This document shows positions 40,442 through 49,243 of a stretch of 64,000 nucleotides of DNA, one piece after another. Position 1 is the first letter of the stretch, and each line of letters opens with the position of its first letter. Source of the DNA: Adhaeribacter aerolatus (lineage in GTDB: Bacteria > Bacteroidota > Bacteroidia > Cytophagales > Hymenobacteraceae). The DNA is taken from positions 62,001-126,000 of the forward strand of contig NZ_BJYS01000019.1 of NCBI RefSeq assembly GCF_007991635.1, in the 5' to 3' direction. A program made the position numbers and the translations under genes. Under the pieces are notes generated by a model that made no database searches, was not told the origin of the DNA, and saw only the letters and a program-made list of their open reading frames with translations.

Positions 40442-41722
40442 ATGACAACATTTCCCCAACATAGCAGAAACTTTTTATTTACCGTGCTGGCCCTGGTGCT
40501 GCCGGTTCTGTTGGGGGCAGCAACTATTCTCGCCAAAACCCTTACGGTGAGTCCCACCGGAAAAATCCGGTCGGTAAAAGAGGCCGTGCGGTTGGCGCAG
40601 CCCTACGATACCATTTGGGTTAATGCCGGAATATACCACGAAAACGAAATTACTATAGATAAACCGCTGGCCATTATTGGCCGGCAACAGGCGGTACTGG
40701 ATGCCAGGTTTAAAAAAGGCATTTTCTCGGTAATGGCGGAAAATGTATTAATTGCGGGCCTTACCCTCCAGAACGTAGAAGAAAGCTTTACCAAAAATTA
40801 TGCAGCGGTGCGGGTGCGCGGCGGCGGCCACGTAACGGTACGGAATAATACCATTTTAAATTCTTATTACGGCGTATACCTGGAGCAAACCGATAGCTGC
40901 ACCGTGAGCCACAATTTAATTCGTGGCAATGCCAAACAAGAATCTACTTCCGGCAATGCTATTCATTTATGGCGGACCGACCATATAAATATTGTATCGA
41001 ATAAAGTATCGGGCCACCGCGACGGTATTTACCTGGAAACATCCAGCAACAGTACCATCACCGGTAATATCAGCCAGAACAACTTGCGTTATGGTTTGCA
41101 TTTTATGTTTTCCGATAACAACAGCTACCAGCGCAATCAGTTTATGCGCAACGGATCGGGTATTGCCGTTATGTACTCCCGCAATATTATCATGACTGAT
41201 AATTTATTTGAGGAAAACTGGGGTGCGGCCGCTTACGGCATTCTGCTGAAAGATATTACCGACGGCTACATAGAACGGAATATTTTCCGGCAAAACACCA
41301 CCGGTATTTACGCCGAAGGTTCTTCGCGGCTTCTTCTCAAAAACAACGAGTTCCGGAACAATGGCTGGGCCGTGCGCCTGTTGGGCAGCAGCGAAGACTT
41401 AACCTTTGAGCAAAATAACTTTATCGGGAATACTTTCGAAATTAGTACCAGCACCAATTACAGCAGCCACAATACTTTCCGGGCCAATTACTGGAGCAGC
41501 TATACCGGCTACGACCTAGACAAGGACGGCACCGGCGATGTACCGCACAAACCGGTGAAACTATTTTCTTACCTGCTCGAAGATATACCAACTTCGGTGG
41601 TGTTGCTGCGCAGCTTGTTTATAGATTTGCTGGAGCTGATGGAAAAGGTGGCCCCGGTGCTTACCCCCGAAAACGTACTGGATAACGAGCCCAGTACCCG
41701 TTTAAACGTTTGGAAGTCATGA
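40442..41722 (+). CDS. nosD: Nitrous oxide reductase maturation protein NosD
   Basis: A 426-residue periplasmic right-handed beta-helix protein. An N-terminal signal segment (LALVLPVLLGAATILA) is followed by parallel-beta repeats such as GNAIHLWRTDHINIVSNKVSGHRDGIYLE-type coils, with regularly spaced Asn and Gly, and a C-terminal YWSSYTGYDLDKDGTGDVPH. NosD works with the NosFY ABC transporter to supply sulfur for the Cu4S2 CuZ centre of NosZ. Its stop overlaps the nosF start (ATGA at 41719-41722), indicating translational coupling. Confidence 0.94.
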   Translation: MTTFPQHSRNFLFTVLALVLPVLLGAATILAKTLTVSPTGKIRSVKEAVRLAQPYDTIWVNAGIYHENEITIDKPLAIIGRQQAVLDARFKKGIFSVMAENVLIAGLTLQNVEESFTKNYAAVRVRGGGHVTVRNNTILNSYYGVYLEQTDSCTVSHNLIRGNAKQESTSGNAIHLWRTDHINIVSNKVSGHRDGIYLETSSNSTITGNISQNNLRYGLHFMFSDNNSYQRNQFMRNGSGIAVMYSRNIIMTDNLFEENWGAAAYGILLKDITDGYIERNIFRQNTTGIYAEGSSRLLLKNNEFRNNGWAVRLLGSSEDLTFEQNNFIGNTFEISTSTNYSSHNTFRANYWSSYTGYDLDKDGTGDVPHKPVKLFSYLLEDIPTSVVLLRSLFIDLLELMEKVAPVLTPENVLDNEPSTRLNVWKS

Positions 41723-42456
41723 TAGAAATAAGAAATATAGCCAAGGCATTTGGTAAGTTACAGGTGCTCAATGGTATTGATATAAGCCTGGAGAAAGGAA
41801 AAATATATGCTTTTCTGGGTCCTAATGGCTCCGGCAAAACTACGCTCATTAAAAGCATATTGGGTTTAACCCAACCCGATAAGGGAGAAATATTTATTCA
41901 AGACGAAAACATAAAAGATAACTGGCGCTACAAAAGCCGCATTGGTTACATGCCGCAGATTGCCCGGTTTCCTGAGAACCTGAATATGATGGAATTATTT
42001 CGCATGACCATGGATATCCGGAAGACGCCTGCCAACGAAGAAAAATATATTTCTTATTTTAACCTGGAAGACGCGCGCGATAAAAAGCTTAAAAACCTAT
42101 CGGGTGGCACCAAACAAAAAGTAAATGCCGTTCTGGCCTTTATGTTTAACCCCGATATCCTCATTTTTGATGAACCATCGGTGGGTCTGGACCCGGTATC
42201 GCACCTGAAGCTGAAAGATTTGATACGCGAAGAACGTGATAAGGGCAAAACCATTTTGCTGACCACGCACATATTGAGCGAAGTAGAAGAACTGGCCGAT
42301 GAAGTAATATTCCTGCTCGAAGGCAAGATATACTTTAAAGGCACAGTGCAAAACCTGGTGCAAACCCAGAATGAGCGCAACCTCGAACGAGCCATTGCCC
42401 AACTATTGCTGCAATCCGAAAAAAAAACTAAAAAGCTTAATCTAAAAGCGGCATGA
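41719..42456 (+). CDS. nosF: ABC transporter ATP-binding protein NosF
   Basis: A 245-residue ABC ATPase. It has Walker A GPNGSGKTT (~residues 35-43), Q-loop region YMPQIARFP, signature LSGGTKQK, Walker B ILIFDEPSVGLDP and the switch histidine in LLTTHILSE. It pairs with NosY to power sulfur-species export to NosD during CuZ assembly. The ATG at 41719 overlaps the nosD stop; a start three codons upstream is possible but less coupled. The 3' end overlaps the nosY start by 4 bp. Confidence 0.95.
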   Translation: MIEIRNIAKAFGKLQVLNGIDISLEKGKIYAFLGPNGSGKTTLIKSILGLTQPDKGEIFIQDENIKDNWRYKSRIGYMPQIARFPENLNMMELFRMTMDIRKTPANEEKYISYFNLEDARDKKLKNLSGGTKQKVNAVLAFMFNPDILIFDEPSVGLDPVSHLKLKDLIREERDKGKTILLTTHILSEVEELADEVIFLLEGKIYFKGTVQNLVQTQNERNLERAIAQLLLQSEKKTKKLNLKAA

Positions 42457-43241
42457 ACTCTTTAACCAAAATAATTAAATATTCTTTTTACGACACCTGG
42501 CGAAGCTGGTGGGCGCTGCTCTACGGCTTGTTTTTTCTCGTAATTTCGGTTACGCTGCTGTACTTCTCCGGCGATTTTAACAAAGCCCTGGTCAGTTTGC
42601 TGAATATTATACTATTGCTGGTGCCCCTAATCAGCACCGTGTTTGGGGTGATGTACGCTTATAACTCCCGCGAATTTACCGAACTGTTACTGGCTCAACC
42701 TCTTAAGCGCAATAATATTTTTCTGGGCCAGTATTTAGGCTTAACCTTGTCGCTGATGTTAAGCCTGGGTTTAGGTTTAGGCATTGCTTTTATATTATTT
42801 GCCGGCACCGCCGAAGAGAGCGTGCATTTGGGTATGCTCACGCTGTGCGGCGCTTTGCTTACCGCTATTTTTACCGGTCTGGCTTTTCTGGTATCGGTAT
42901 TGTTCGAAGACCGGGTAAAAGGTTTTGGCATTGCTATCCTGATTTGGCTTTTTGCCGCGGTTATTTACGATGGCTTGCTGCTGGCCTTCCTGGTTATTTT
43001 CAACGATTACCCTTTAGAGAAAGCCACCATCGGCCTGACTTTATTCAACCCCATTGATTTGTCGCGTATTCTGATTTTACTGCGTTTGGAAACGGCTGCC
43101 TTGCTGGGCTACACCGGTGCCGTATTTAATAAATTTTTCGGTACAGCGTCAGGTATGGCGGTGTCGCTGGGGGCTTTGTTGCTATGGATAATAATTCCCC
43201 TGGTAATATTCCTGCGAAAAGTACAACATAAAGATTTTTAA
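42453..43241 (+). CDS. nosY: ABC transporter permease NosY
   Basis: A 262-residue polytopic protein with six predicted membrane helices (WALLYGLFFLVISVTLLYF, LVSLLNIILLLVPLISTVFG, YLGLTLSLMLSLGLGLGIAF, LLTAIFTGLAFLVSVLF, GIAILIWLFAAVIYDGLLLAF, AVSLGALLLWIIIPLVIFL). It is the membrane partner of NosF in NosZ maturation. It starts within the nosF stop (ATGA overlap). Closest relatives by layout are ABC-2-type permeases. Confidence 0.93.
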   Translation: MNSLTKIIKYSFYDTWRSWWALLYGLFFLVISVTLLYFSGDFNKALVSLLNIILLLVPLISTVFGVMYAYNSREFTELLLAQPLKRNNIFLGQYLGLTLSLMLSLGLGLGIAFILFAGTAEESVHLGMLTLCGALLTAIFTGLAFLVSVLFEDRVKGFGIAILIWLFAAVIYDGLLLAFLVIFNDYPLEKATIGLTLFNPIDLSRILILLRLETAALLGYTGAVFNKFFGTASGMAVSLGALLLWIIIPLVIFLRKVQHKDF

Positions 43242-43356
43242 AATAGTAATTAGAAATAATTAGGGCACGCTATAAATAAGCTAGATTAATAGCTGGTGTA
43301 GTTTATTATGGAAGGATAAGTTTATAATGTAAATAGAAATTAATCATTTAACCCCG

Positions 43357-43599
43357 ATGAAAAAAGTAGTTCTATTATTAAGCAGCGTCTTCGTATTTGC
43401 CTGCGGCGACAATGCTAAAAATACAGCCGGCGAGGAAGTTGATGGTAATATTAACTCCGCCGAACACGTGGAAGAAAATACCCACGAGAACAGGTCGCCC
43501 CAGTTAAGCGAAGATCCCGGTCCTGATAACCGTTTTGAAGTGGATACGATTAGTTCGGCCGAAAGCGCCAAAGAACAAAGTCAAAAGTCTTCTGAGTAA
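43357..43599 (+). CDS. Small acidic lipoprotein
   Basis: An 80-residue protein with a clear lipoprotein signal (MKKVVLLLSSVFVFAC, C16). The mature part is short, hydrophilic and acidic, rich in Glu, Asn and Ser, and probably disordered. I do not recognise it. It lies 115 bp after nosY on the same strand and before a strong terminator, so it may be the last gene of the nos operon or a separate short unit. Confidence 0.7.
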   Translation: MKKVVLLLSSVFVFACGDNAKNTAGEEVDGNINSAEHVEENTHENRSPQLSEDPGPDNRFEVDTISSAESAKEQSQKSSE

Positions 43600-43612
43600 T
43601 TTATAATTAAAA

Positions 43613-43652
43613 AATAATCCTGCCGCTTACATAACCGGCAGGATTATTTTTT
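43613..43652 (+). terminator. Terminator closing the nos region
   Basis: AATAATCCTGCCG and CGGCAGGATTATT form a 13-bp perfect stem with a 10-nt loop and a T-run, 14 bp past the small lipoprotein stop. Confidence 0.9.
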
Positions 43653-43828
43653 TATAGCTTAGAGGGGTCTTACATTTTTGTACAACAGCTCTGAAAACTT
43701 AATTATTGTAAAACCTATTCTCTAACCATAACTGCATTCCTCTATAGAATAGACTTTCCAGGCCATAATTTACATAAGCAACAACTATTTGGTGAAGGAT
43801 AAAAATATTTCTTTTTAGCGGAGCTCTT

Positions 43829-45616
43829 TTAGGTTAATAGTAACTGCTCTTTGCTTTGGTTTAATTGCGCCTGCATTTGTTCCTGTTCCGCTTTTCCGGT
43901 AAATATTTGGGGTATTATTTCTTCGTAGTAGGAGATACCCTGGAGTAGATTCTGGCGGAATGCCTGCAAATATTTCTGTTGCTTGTCGGTTACCGGTGGT
44001 ACTTGTTCTGCAACCAGGTTCCGGAAATAATCGAGGTACATTTTTAATTCGTTCAGGAATAGGTGTGGCCGGTGAGTTTGGTTGAGCAGGTTGGTGCGGC
44101 CGTAAATATGATCTACCATCTGGGCCAAAGAAAAAACACCGGAGAAATAAGCCAGGTTAGGGCCGGGGCAAATAGCCACGGGACGATTTTCGGGTTTCCG
44201 GCCAATTTGGAGCACCTGCAAAGCTGCGTTGGCCAAACCATCGCACAAGCATTCTTTGGCAAGTACTTTTTGAGCTTTTTCCTGGTACTCAGCTACGGGT
44301 AAGTCCAAAGCCTGCAACTGGTTAAGTTTTAATTTCTGGTATTTACGCGAAGCCGTGCAGATGGGCGTTTCGGTAAACTCGGTGTTAGATACCAGGTACT
44401 TTTTGGTGCAGGGGCTACCAGGCCGGTCACGGCCGATGCGGTATTCTTTTACTTCTTCGCTGCTGGTGTTCCGCAAGGCGTTAAACGGCACGCCCAAAGG
44501 CGAAATAGGACTCAGGTATAAATCCTCGGCGCGGGCTTGCACCAGTTTTTCCAGGGTATCGGCATCTATGGTGGTGGCTTCGGGCACGAGCAGGAAAGGC
44601 GTTCCCCAACCGGTGGCTTCTACCCCGTAATATTCGATTAAGAAGTTTTGTTCGGCGGCAGTGCCGATGCCCCCCTGTACGGTTACCCGCTGATCCGGCA
44701 CCACTGATGCAACCGGTAATCCTTTTTGGGTAAGGGCCGACTGGTACATTCCGAATAATTCTTTTTGCAGGCTTTGCCGGTTTTGTTTAAACTCTTCCAA
44801 AATGGGGCCTAATAAATATCCATCGGTGGCAAAGGCGTGGCCGCCGCAATTTAAACCCGATTCGATCCGGAACTCCGAAACCCAGATTCCTTTTTTAGCC
44901 AATATCTTGCCCTGCACCAGCGCCGAGCGGTAATCACTCACTTTTATAATTACTTTTTTGCGGAAGTTACCAGCCGCATCTGGCTGAAAATCGGCAAACT
45001 GGTCGAGGTAAGCGTAAAGCCGCATATTCATACCCGCCGAAAACACCACCGATGCCGCAACCGAACTGTTGGCAAAACCCCGTAGCGCTGCCAGCGCGTC
45101 GGAATATTCCGGAGGCAACGGCTCACCGTTTTTCCGGTAGTTGGTTTTATCTAATTTGGTCATAATATTTACATCAATGGCGCCGGGCTGCACCATGGCA
45201 CGTAAAGCGTCCTCCGCCTGCTTTATCTCTTCCGGATTCGAAAGTTGCAGCATTTGTAAATATTGCGCTTTAACGGGTGAGGTGTCGGGCAGTAATGTAA
45301 AATATTTGGTCAGGTCCGATTCCGGGGTAAAAGGTTGGCGCCTCAAATTTTCGGTTTGGGCCAAAACCAATTTGTCTAATAAATTCAGGTAGGCCGTAAC
45401 ACGCCGGGCCCGGAAATCTTCCTGATCGGTACCAATGGGGGTAAAGGGTTCTTCGTTAAGCCGGCTGTAATATTCCCGCATTTGTTCCAGCAAGGTATCA
45501 TCGCTTAGCGACAACACCGAGGAAATGCCGTAACGGGCCACTTTCAACGGCGTATCAATAGAAAAAGCAAGTCCCATAACCGGGATGTGGAAGGTGTGTA
45601 GGCGGGTTGGTTGCAT
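43829..45616 (-). CDS. Unrecognised protein with nitronate monooxygenase-like barrel and Cys-rich C-terminal region
   Basis: A 595-residue soluble protein I cannot name. Parts resemble the FMN-binding nitronate monooxygenase/2-nitropropane dioxygenase barrel: start FHIPVMGLAFSIDTPLKVARYG, then NCGGHAFATDG (cf. GxEAGGHxG; residues 257-266), VQGGIGTA (313-320) and GVEATGWGTPFLLVPEAT (331-348). A family-atypical insertion lies at ~45-170. The C-terminal third has cysteines C403, C420, C456, C458 and C483, which could hold a metal or Fe-S centre. No signal peptide. Its upstream region carries the same two-box promoter layout as nos and norB, so a role in NO/N2O metabolism is inferred. Reaction unknown. 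Confidence 0.72.
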   Translation of the reverse strand: MQPTRLHTFHIPVMGLAFSIDTPLKVARYGISSVLSLSDDTLLEQMREYYSRLNEEPFTPIGTDQEDFRARRVTAYLNLLDKLVLAQTENLRRQPFTPESDLTKYFTLLPDTSPVKAQYLQMLQLSNPEEIKQAEDALRAMVQPGAIDVNIMTKLDKTNYRKNGEPLPPEYSDALAALRGFANSSVAASVVFSAGMNMRLYAYLDQFADFQPDAAGNFRKKVIIKVSDYRSALVQGKILAKKGIWVSEFRIESGLNCGGHAFATDGYLLGPILEEFKQNRQSLQKELFGMYQSALTQKGLPVASVVPDQRVTVQGGIGTAAEQNFLIEYYGVEATGWGTPFLLVPEATTIDADTLEKLVQARAEDLYLSPISPLGVPFNALRNTSSEEVKEYRIGRDRPGSPCTKKYLVSNTEFTETPICTASRKYQKLKLNQLQALDLPVAEYQEKAQKVLAKECLCDGLANAALQVLQIGRKPENRPVAICPGPNLAYFSGVFSLAQMVDHIYGRTNLLNQTHRPHLFLNELKMYLDYFRNLVAEQVPPVTDKQQKYLQAFRQNLLQGISYYEEIIPQIFTGKAEQEQMQAQLNQSKEQLLLT

Positions 45617-45947
45617 CTTAGAGAAATTTAAATTAGTTTGGTAAAGACAAGAATCAGAATTAGCCTATTATATAAATTATTATATAAATAGATGCGTCGT
45701 CGCCTTGCCGGTTCCGAAAGGTAGCGTGGTTAATATGGTTCTGGCATGACCAGGATTAGTAGCCCGGTTGATATCCATCATTGTTTTTTAAATTAGGCGT
45801 TTCTATACCGGGCGGGTTTAGCATTATCTGATGCGGGTTACATTATTTTATGATCAAAGTCCTTTTACAGATGGCCGGCTTCGGGTAATTTGCCTTCGTT
45901 TCTGATGCCGGAATAAAGGGTCAGGGCGGTTTATATTATTTAAAAAC
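45617..45947. other. Divergent intergenic region
   Basis: 331 bp between the flavoprotein-like gene (minus) and the polytopic membrane protein gene (plus). It holds the minus-strand two-box promoter at 45716-45780. I see no convincing -7 element for the plus-strand gene and no small gene. Confidence 0.45.
45716..45780 (-). promoter_or_regulatory. Two-box FNR/CRP-like promoter for the flavoprotein-like gene
   Basis: Distal box TGATATCCATCA (45769-45780), preceded by T, gives near-perfect TTGAT/ATCAT arms. A weaker proximal box, read on the minus strand as TAATCCTGGTCA (45747-45758), is centred 22 bp closer. The minus-strand -7 element TACCTTTC (45723 down to 45716) has one mismatch to TAnnTTTG. 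Distances of 29.5 and 51.5 bp match the nos and norB promoters exactly. Confidence 0.55.
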
Positions 45948-47234
45948 GTGAAAAATACCTGGCTTAAAACAGCACTTCTTAATTTTGTCGTAGTTGCCTT
46001 GCTGGGTTTATTTCTGCGTTGGTTTATGGTTTCGCCGCCAGTTGGTTTTAACTATAAATACCTGCTCCACGCGCATTCGCACATAGCTATTCTGGGTTGG
46101 CTGTTTTCGGCCTTCTTTGTGGCTTTGCTGGGCGCTTACCTACCGGAAAAAAATCGGAATAATAAAATTTACCGGTGGCAGTTCTGGCTGGGACAATTAA
46201 CGGTGGTGGGTATGTTGTGTAGTTTTCCGGTGCAGGGCTACGGGCTTTATTCGATTGTATTTTCTACCCTGCATATTTTTATCAGTTATTGGTTTATTTA
46301 CCAATTTTTAAAGGATAGCCGTAAGGAAAGCCTTATTAAAAGCCAGCATTTAATTTCCTTTAAATTTATTAAAGCTTCGCTATATTTTCTGGCGCTATCC
46401 ACGCTGGGTCCCTGGGCAATGGGGCCGATAATGGCTACCGGCGGCAGCGGCAGCCATTTGTATTACAATGCCATTTATTTTTATCTGCATTTTCAGTACA
46501 ATGGCTGGCTTAGTTTTGCCGCGCTTGGTTTGCTGTTCTGGTTACTGGAGAAAAAACAAGTGCCTTTTAGTCGGGCCGACGCTAGCTGGTTTTTTAATTT
46601 ATTCTTCTGGGCCTGCCTGCCCGGTTATTTATTGTCGGTGCTATGGATTAAACCGCCGGCCATTATTTACTACCTGGCCGGATTAGCCGCCGTGATGCAA
46701 GTTATTGGCTTGCTCTTATTTTTACGTTTGCTTTACCGGCACCGCCTGGCTATTAGTCGGCTTTTTACCGGTTGGAGCAGTATCTTCTTTTCTTTGGCGA
46801 TTATCTGTTTTACTTTAAAGATAATAATGCAACTAGCTACGGCCATTCCTTTTATGGCCGATTTGGCTTACTCCGTACGCAATTTTATAATCGGCTATTT
46901 GCACCTGGTATTAATTGGCTTTGTCACCTTCTTTTTGTTCGCCTACTTTATTCAGCAGGGGCAATTTAGCATTTACCGTAAGGTTAGCCGCTGGGGCTTA
47001 GGTATATTTATCGCCGGTTTTTTTCTGAGCGAAACCTTATTATTTATGCAAGGTCTGTTTTTCTGGGCGGGTTGGGGTATGCTGCCGGAATATTTTCGTC
47101 TGCTGTTCTGGGTAAGTACTTTGTTGCCAATCGGACTGATTCTTTTTCTGGCCGGACAGCAGGGAAATAAAACAATTACGGAAAGTAAAATCAAAATCCA
47201 TAAAAATGCGTTTAATCCGGTTTCCAGACATTGA
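45948..47234 (+). CDS. Polytopic His-containing membrane protein, haem-copper/NnrS-like
   Basis: A 428-residue protein with about twelve membrane helices and a GTG start. Histidines fall inside or at the ends of helices: HAHSHIAILGW (H41, H43, H45), YFYLHFQYNGW and GYLHLVLIGF. Such spacing resembles haem- or copper-binding helices of the haem-copper oxidase and NnrS groups, but the full catalytic ligand set of an oxidase or NorB is not apparent. Its place in the NO/N2O island, divergent from the flavoprotein-like gene, suggests an NO-related membrane function. Function unknown. Confidence 0.7.
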   Translation: MKNTWLKTALLNFVVVALLGLFLRWFMVSPPVGFNYKYLLHAHSHIAILGWLFSAFFVALLGAYLPEKNRNNKIYRWQFWLGQLTVVGMLCSFPVQGYGLYSIVFSTLHIFISYWFIYQFLKDSRKESLIKSQHLISFKFIKASLYFLALSTLGPWAMGPIMATGGSGSHLYYNAIYFYLHFQYNGWLSFAALGLLFWLLEKKQVPFSRADASWFFNLFFWACLPGYLLSVLWIKPPAIIYYLAGLAAVMQVIGLLLFLRLLYRHRLAISRLFTGWSSIFFSLAIICFTLKIIMQLATAIPFMADLAYSVRNFIIGYLHLVLIGFVTFFLFAYFIQQGQFSIYRKVSRWGLGIFIAGFFLSETLLFMQGLFFWAGWGMLPEYFRLLFWVSTLLPIGLILFLAGQQGNKTITESKIKIHKNAFNPVSRH

Positions 47235-47344
47235 TATGGAAGTCAATCTAACTAACGAAACAAGATTAAATGGTCTGCTGAATATTTTATTGTTTGATAA
47301 ACAATATTTCGCAAGCTCTTGTCTTAAGTTTTGCTATACACTTA

Positions 47345-47647
47345 TCAGGCTTTATCTTTAATTAATAAAAAAATGCTTTCTTCCACCCCGGTTACTTCGT
47401 GAGGAATGGTGGGAGGAATATCAAAAGTATTCAGCGCTGCAACCTGGGTGGTAGTACCTTCCATTTCGAAGGCAATAAGTCCTTTTAAAACAATAAGCAG
47501 GGCAGGGGTGGCGCTGAAATGTTTTTTTAATATTTGCCCCTTTTTAAGGCCTATTACTATTGTGTGTTGCTTATCTGTATTTTTCAGTTGCAAAGTGGCG
47601 GGTTTGTCGTCTTTAAATTCGAGTTGTTCCGGAATATTCATTTTCAT
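47345..47647 (-). CDS. Small cupin-domain protein
   Basis: A 100-residue single-domain cupin. Possible metal-contact histidines lie in KKHFSATPALLIVLKG and in IPPTIPHEVTG. Function unknown; small cupins act as sensors, isomerases or dioxygenases. Two further cupin-containing genes occur nearby (48362-49081 and 50330-50605) with a similar strand pattern in LLIVLKGLIAFEME and PHEV, suggesting related domains. The start could be residue 3 (MNIPEQL). Confidence 0.75.
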   Translation of the reverse strand: MKMNIPEQLEFKDDKPATLQLKNTDKQHTIVIGLKKGQILKKHFSATPALLIVLKGLIAFEMEGTTTQVAALNTFDIPPTIPHEVTGVEESIFLLIKDKA

Positions 47648-47737
47648 ACAGGTATTTTTTAAATTAGATTATCTTTATTAGAATAGTTTTTTTTCGGTAA
47701 TAAAAATTAAATAAGAGATATATCAGCAGAAACATCT

Positions 47738-48265
47738 CTATCCTGAGCTTTGTGACTCCGGATGCATTGCCAGGTAGGCGGCAGTGTAAGGGTGCTCCCG
47801 GGCAACACCGGCCTGCATAATGTGCATCACCGCCCACCCACTTGCCTTCAAATTATCCGAAATAATAGCCCGGTGGCACCGCCACCATACTGCTTCCGAA
47901 CACATATAGGCCGTCCGCTGCTGCGCTGCTATTGTGGTAAGTTGCGCCATACCTTCTGCAAATGCTTCTGTTTCCGTATAATCGGCATAGCCCCGGAAAG
48001 CTTCGTTCCGCCATACCGTGTTAGCTGAGTCGGGGCGGGGTTTACGGCGGCCGCCCAACGCCTCTTCGGCCAGGTAATTAATGCCGGCTGCGGGCAAGTA
48101 CTCTTCCAGTGTCGATTTATTAAAATGCGGATATTTCTTAGAGCCCGGATACCGGCGGACATCCACCAGCAGCTCAATCCGAAAGGATCCCAAGGTAGCT
48201 AAAAACTCCTCCGGGCTGCGGGTAGAGTGTCCAATGGTCCAGATGGTGGGGCTGTTTTTCTCCAT
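47738..48265 (-). CDS. DUF488 family protein
   Basis: A 175-residue protein with the DUF488 signature IWTIGHSTRSPEEF at the N-terminus, LLVDVRRYPGSKKYPHF, and the conserved Cys/His segment YMCSEAVWWRCHR. The family has no established biochemical role. It lies between two cupin genes on the same strand and is probably cotranscribed with one or both. Confidence 0.85.
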   Translation of the reverse strand: MEKNSPTIWTIGHSTRSPEEFLATLGSFRIELLVDVRRYPGSKKYPHFNKSTLEEYLPAAGINYLAEEALGGRRKPRPDSANTVWRNEAFRGYADYTETEAFAEGMAQLTTIAAQQRTAYMCSEAVWWRCHRAIISDNLKASGWAVMHIMQAGVAREHPYTAAYLAMHPESQSSG

Positions 48266-48361
48266 GTTTAGATTATGGTTCGTAAAATAATCGGGCGATG
48301 GCTAACTTTTTCAGTTGAGTTTACCGGCATCCACCGGGCAACATTGAAATACAGAGCCTTT

Positions 48362-49081
48362 TTATTTACTTATGGCCAAGGTTAACAAAAAAACTGATTC
48401 TTCACGGGCGAGTACGCTGTGCGGAATACCGGCATGTAGCGCCAGCATTTGCCCTGCGCCCAATTCAAATGACTGCTCCGCTGTCGAAAAACTTATCTGT
48501 CCCTCCAGCACCTGTACACTTATAACACCCGGGGCGGTATGGGTTTTCATTTCGGCGCCGGCATGGAGGGCAACCAGTACCAGGCGCATACCATCGGATT
48601 TAAATATGGTAATGGCATTCCGGTCGCTGGTCTGCCAGGCTTTTTCCTGTTTTATTTGTTCCCGGAAAGCGGATAAGTTCATCTCTATTACCGAGGCATC
48701 CAGGGGGCGGTCGCCGGCCGGGCGTTGCGGGGTTGCATCATTGGCTTTTATCTCTTTTATAGCTTTGGCGGGAGCGACAGTAGCATCATGCAATGCTTTG
48801 ACCATATCCGAAGCCATTTCGTCGCTGTAAATACCATAGCCGTTTACTAAAGTGCCTTTTAAACCGTGTTTGTCCGAGGAAATGGCATATACCACCGCTT
48901 CGTCGCCGGGGTCCGAAAGACCTTCGAACCGGTAGTGCGCATCTACAACAAATTCGTTTGGATAAACCTGCAAGGAGTTGCCGTGGCATACCAAACAATT
49001 ATCCTGTAGGTTGAAGTCTACGTTATAGCCATCTTTTTTAAGCTTTTCTAAAACTTCCGAAAGGGTGGTCATCGTGTTCAT
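48362..49081 (-). CDS. Two-domain protein: short Bacteroidota domain plus cupin
   Basis: A 239-residue fusion. Residues 1-~100 (TLSEVLEKLKKDGYNVDFNL, CLVCHGNSLQVYPNEF, YRFEGLSDPGDEAVVYAISS) match a short Bacteroidota family often labelled as phosphoribosylpyrophosphate synthetase, although it has no such catalytic motif. Residues ~125-239 form a cupin (ALHAGAEMKTHTAPGVISVQVLEGQ, ALHAGIPHSVLA) with three histidines that could bind metal. The N-domain C-x-x-C-H (CLVCH) would be a haem c site only if exported, and there is no signal peptide. Function unknown. Confidence 0.75.
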   Translation of the reverse strand: MNTMTTLSEVLEKLKKDGYNVDFNLQDNCLVCHGNSLQVYPNEFVVDAHYRFEGLSDPGDEAVVYAISSDKHGLKGTLVNGYGIYSDEMASDMVKALHDATVAPAKAIKEIKANDATPQRPAGDRPLDASVIEMNLSAFREQIKQEKAWQTSDRNAITIFKSDGMRLVLVALHAGAEMKTHTAPGVISVQVLEGQISFSTAEQSFELGAGQMLALHAGIPHSVLAREESVFLLTLAISK

Positions 49082-49243
49082 AGAAATAATTTTAGATTAT
49101 ATAAAATTGCTTTTTAGTCTTAAAAAAACGGTGAAAATAATTGTAATAGCCGACAGATAAAGCTGGTCCTGAATTTCCTGGGCTTTGCTTGCTACTGGCA
49201 CCAACCGGTTGCTTATTTGTTTGGTACAGCGGTTAATATTATT

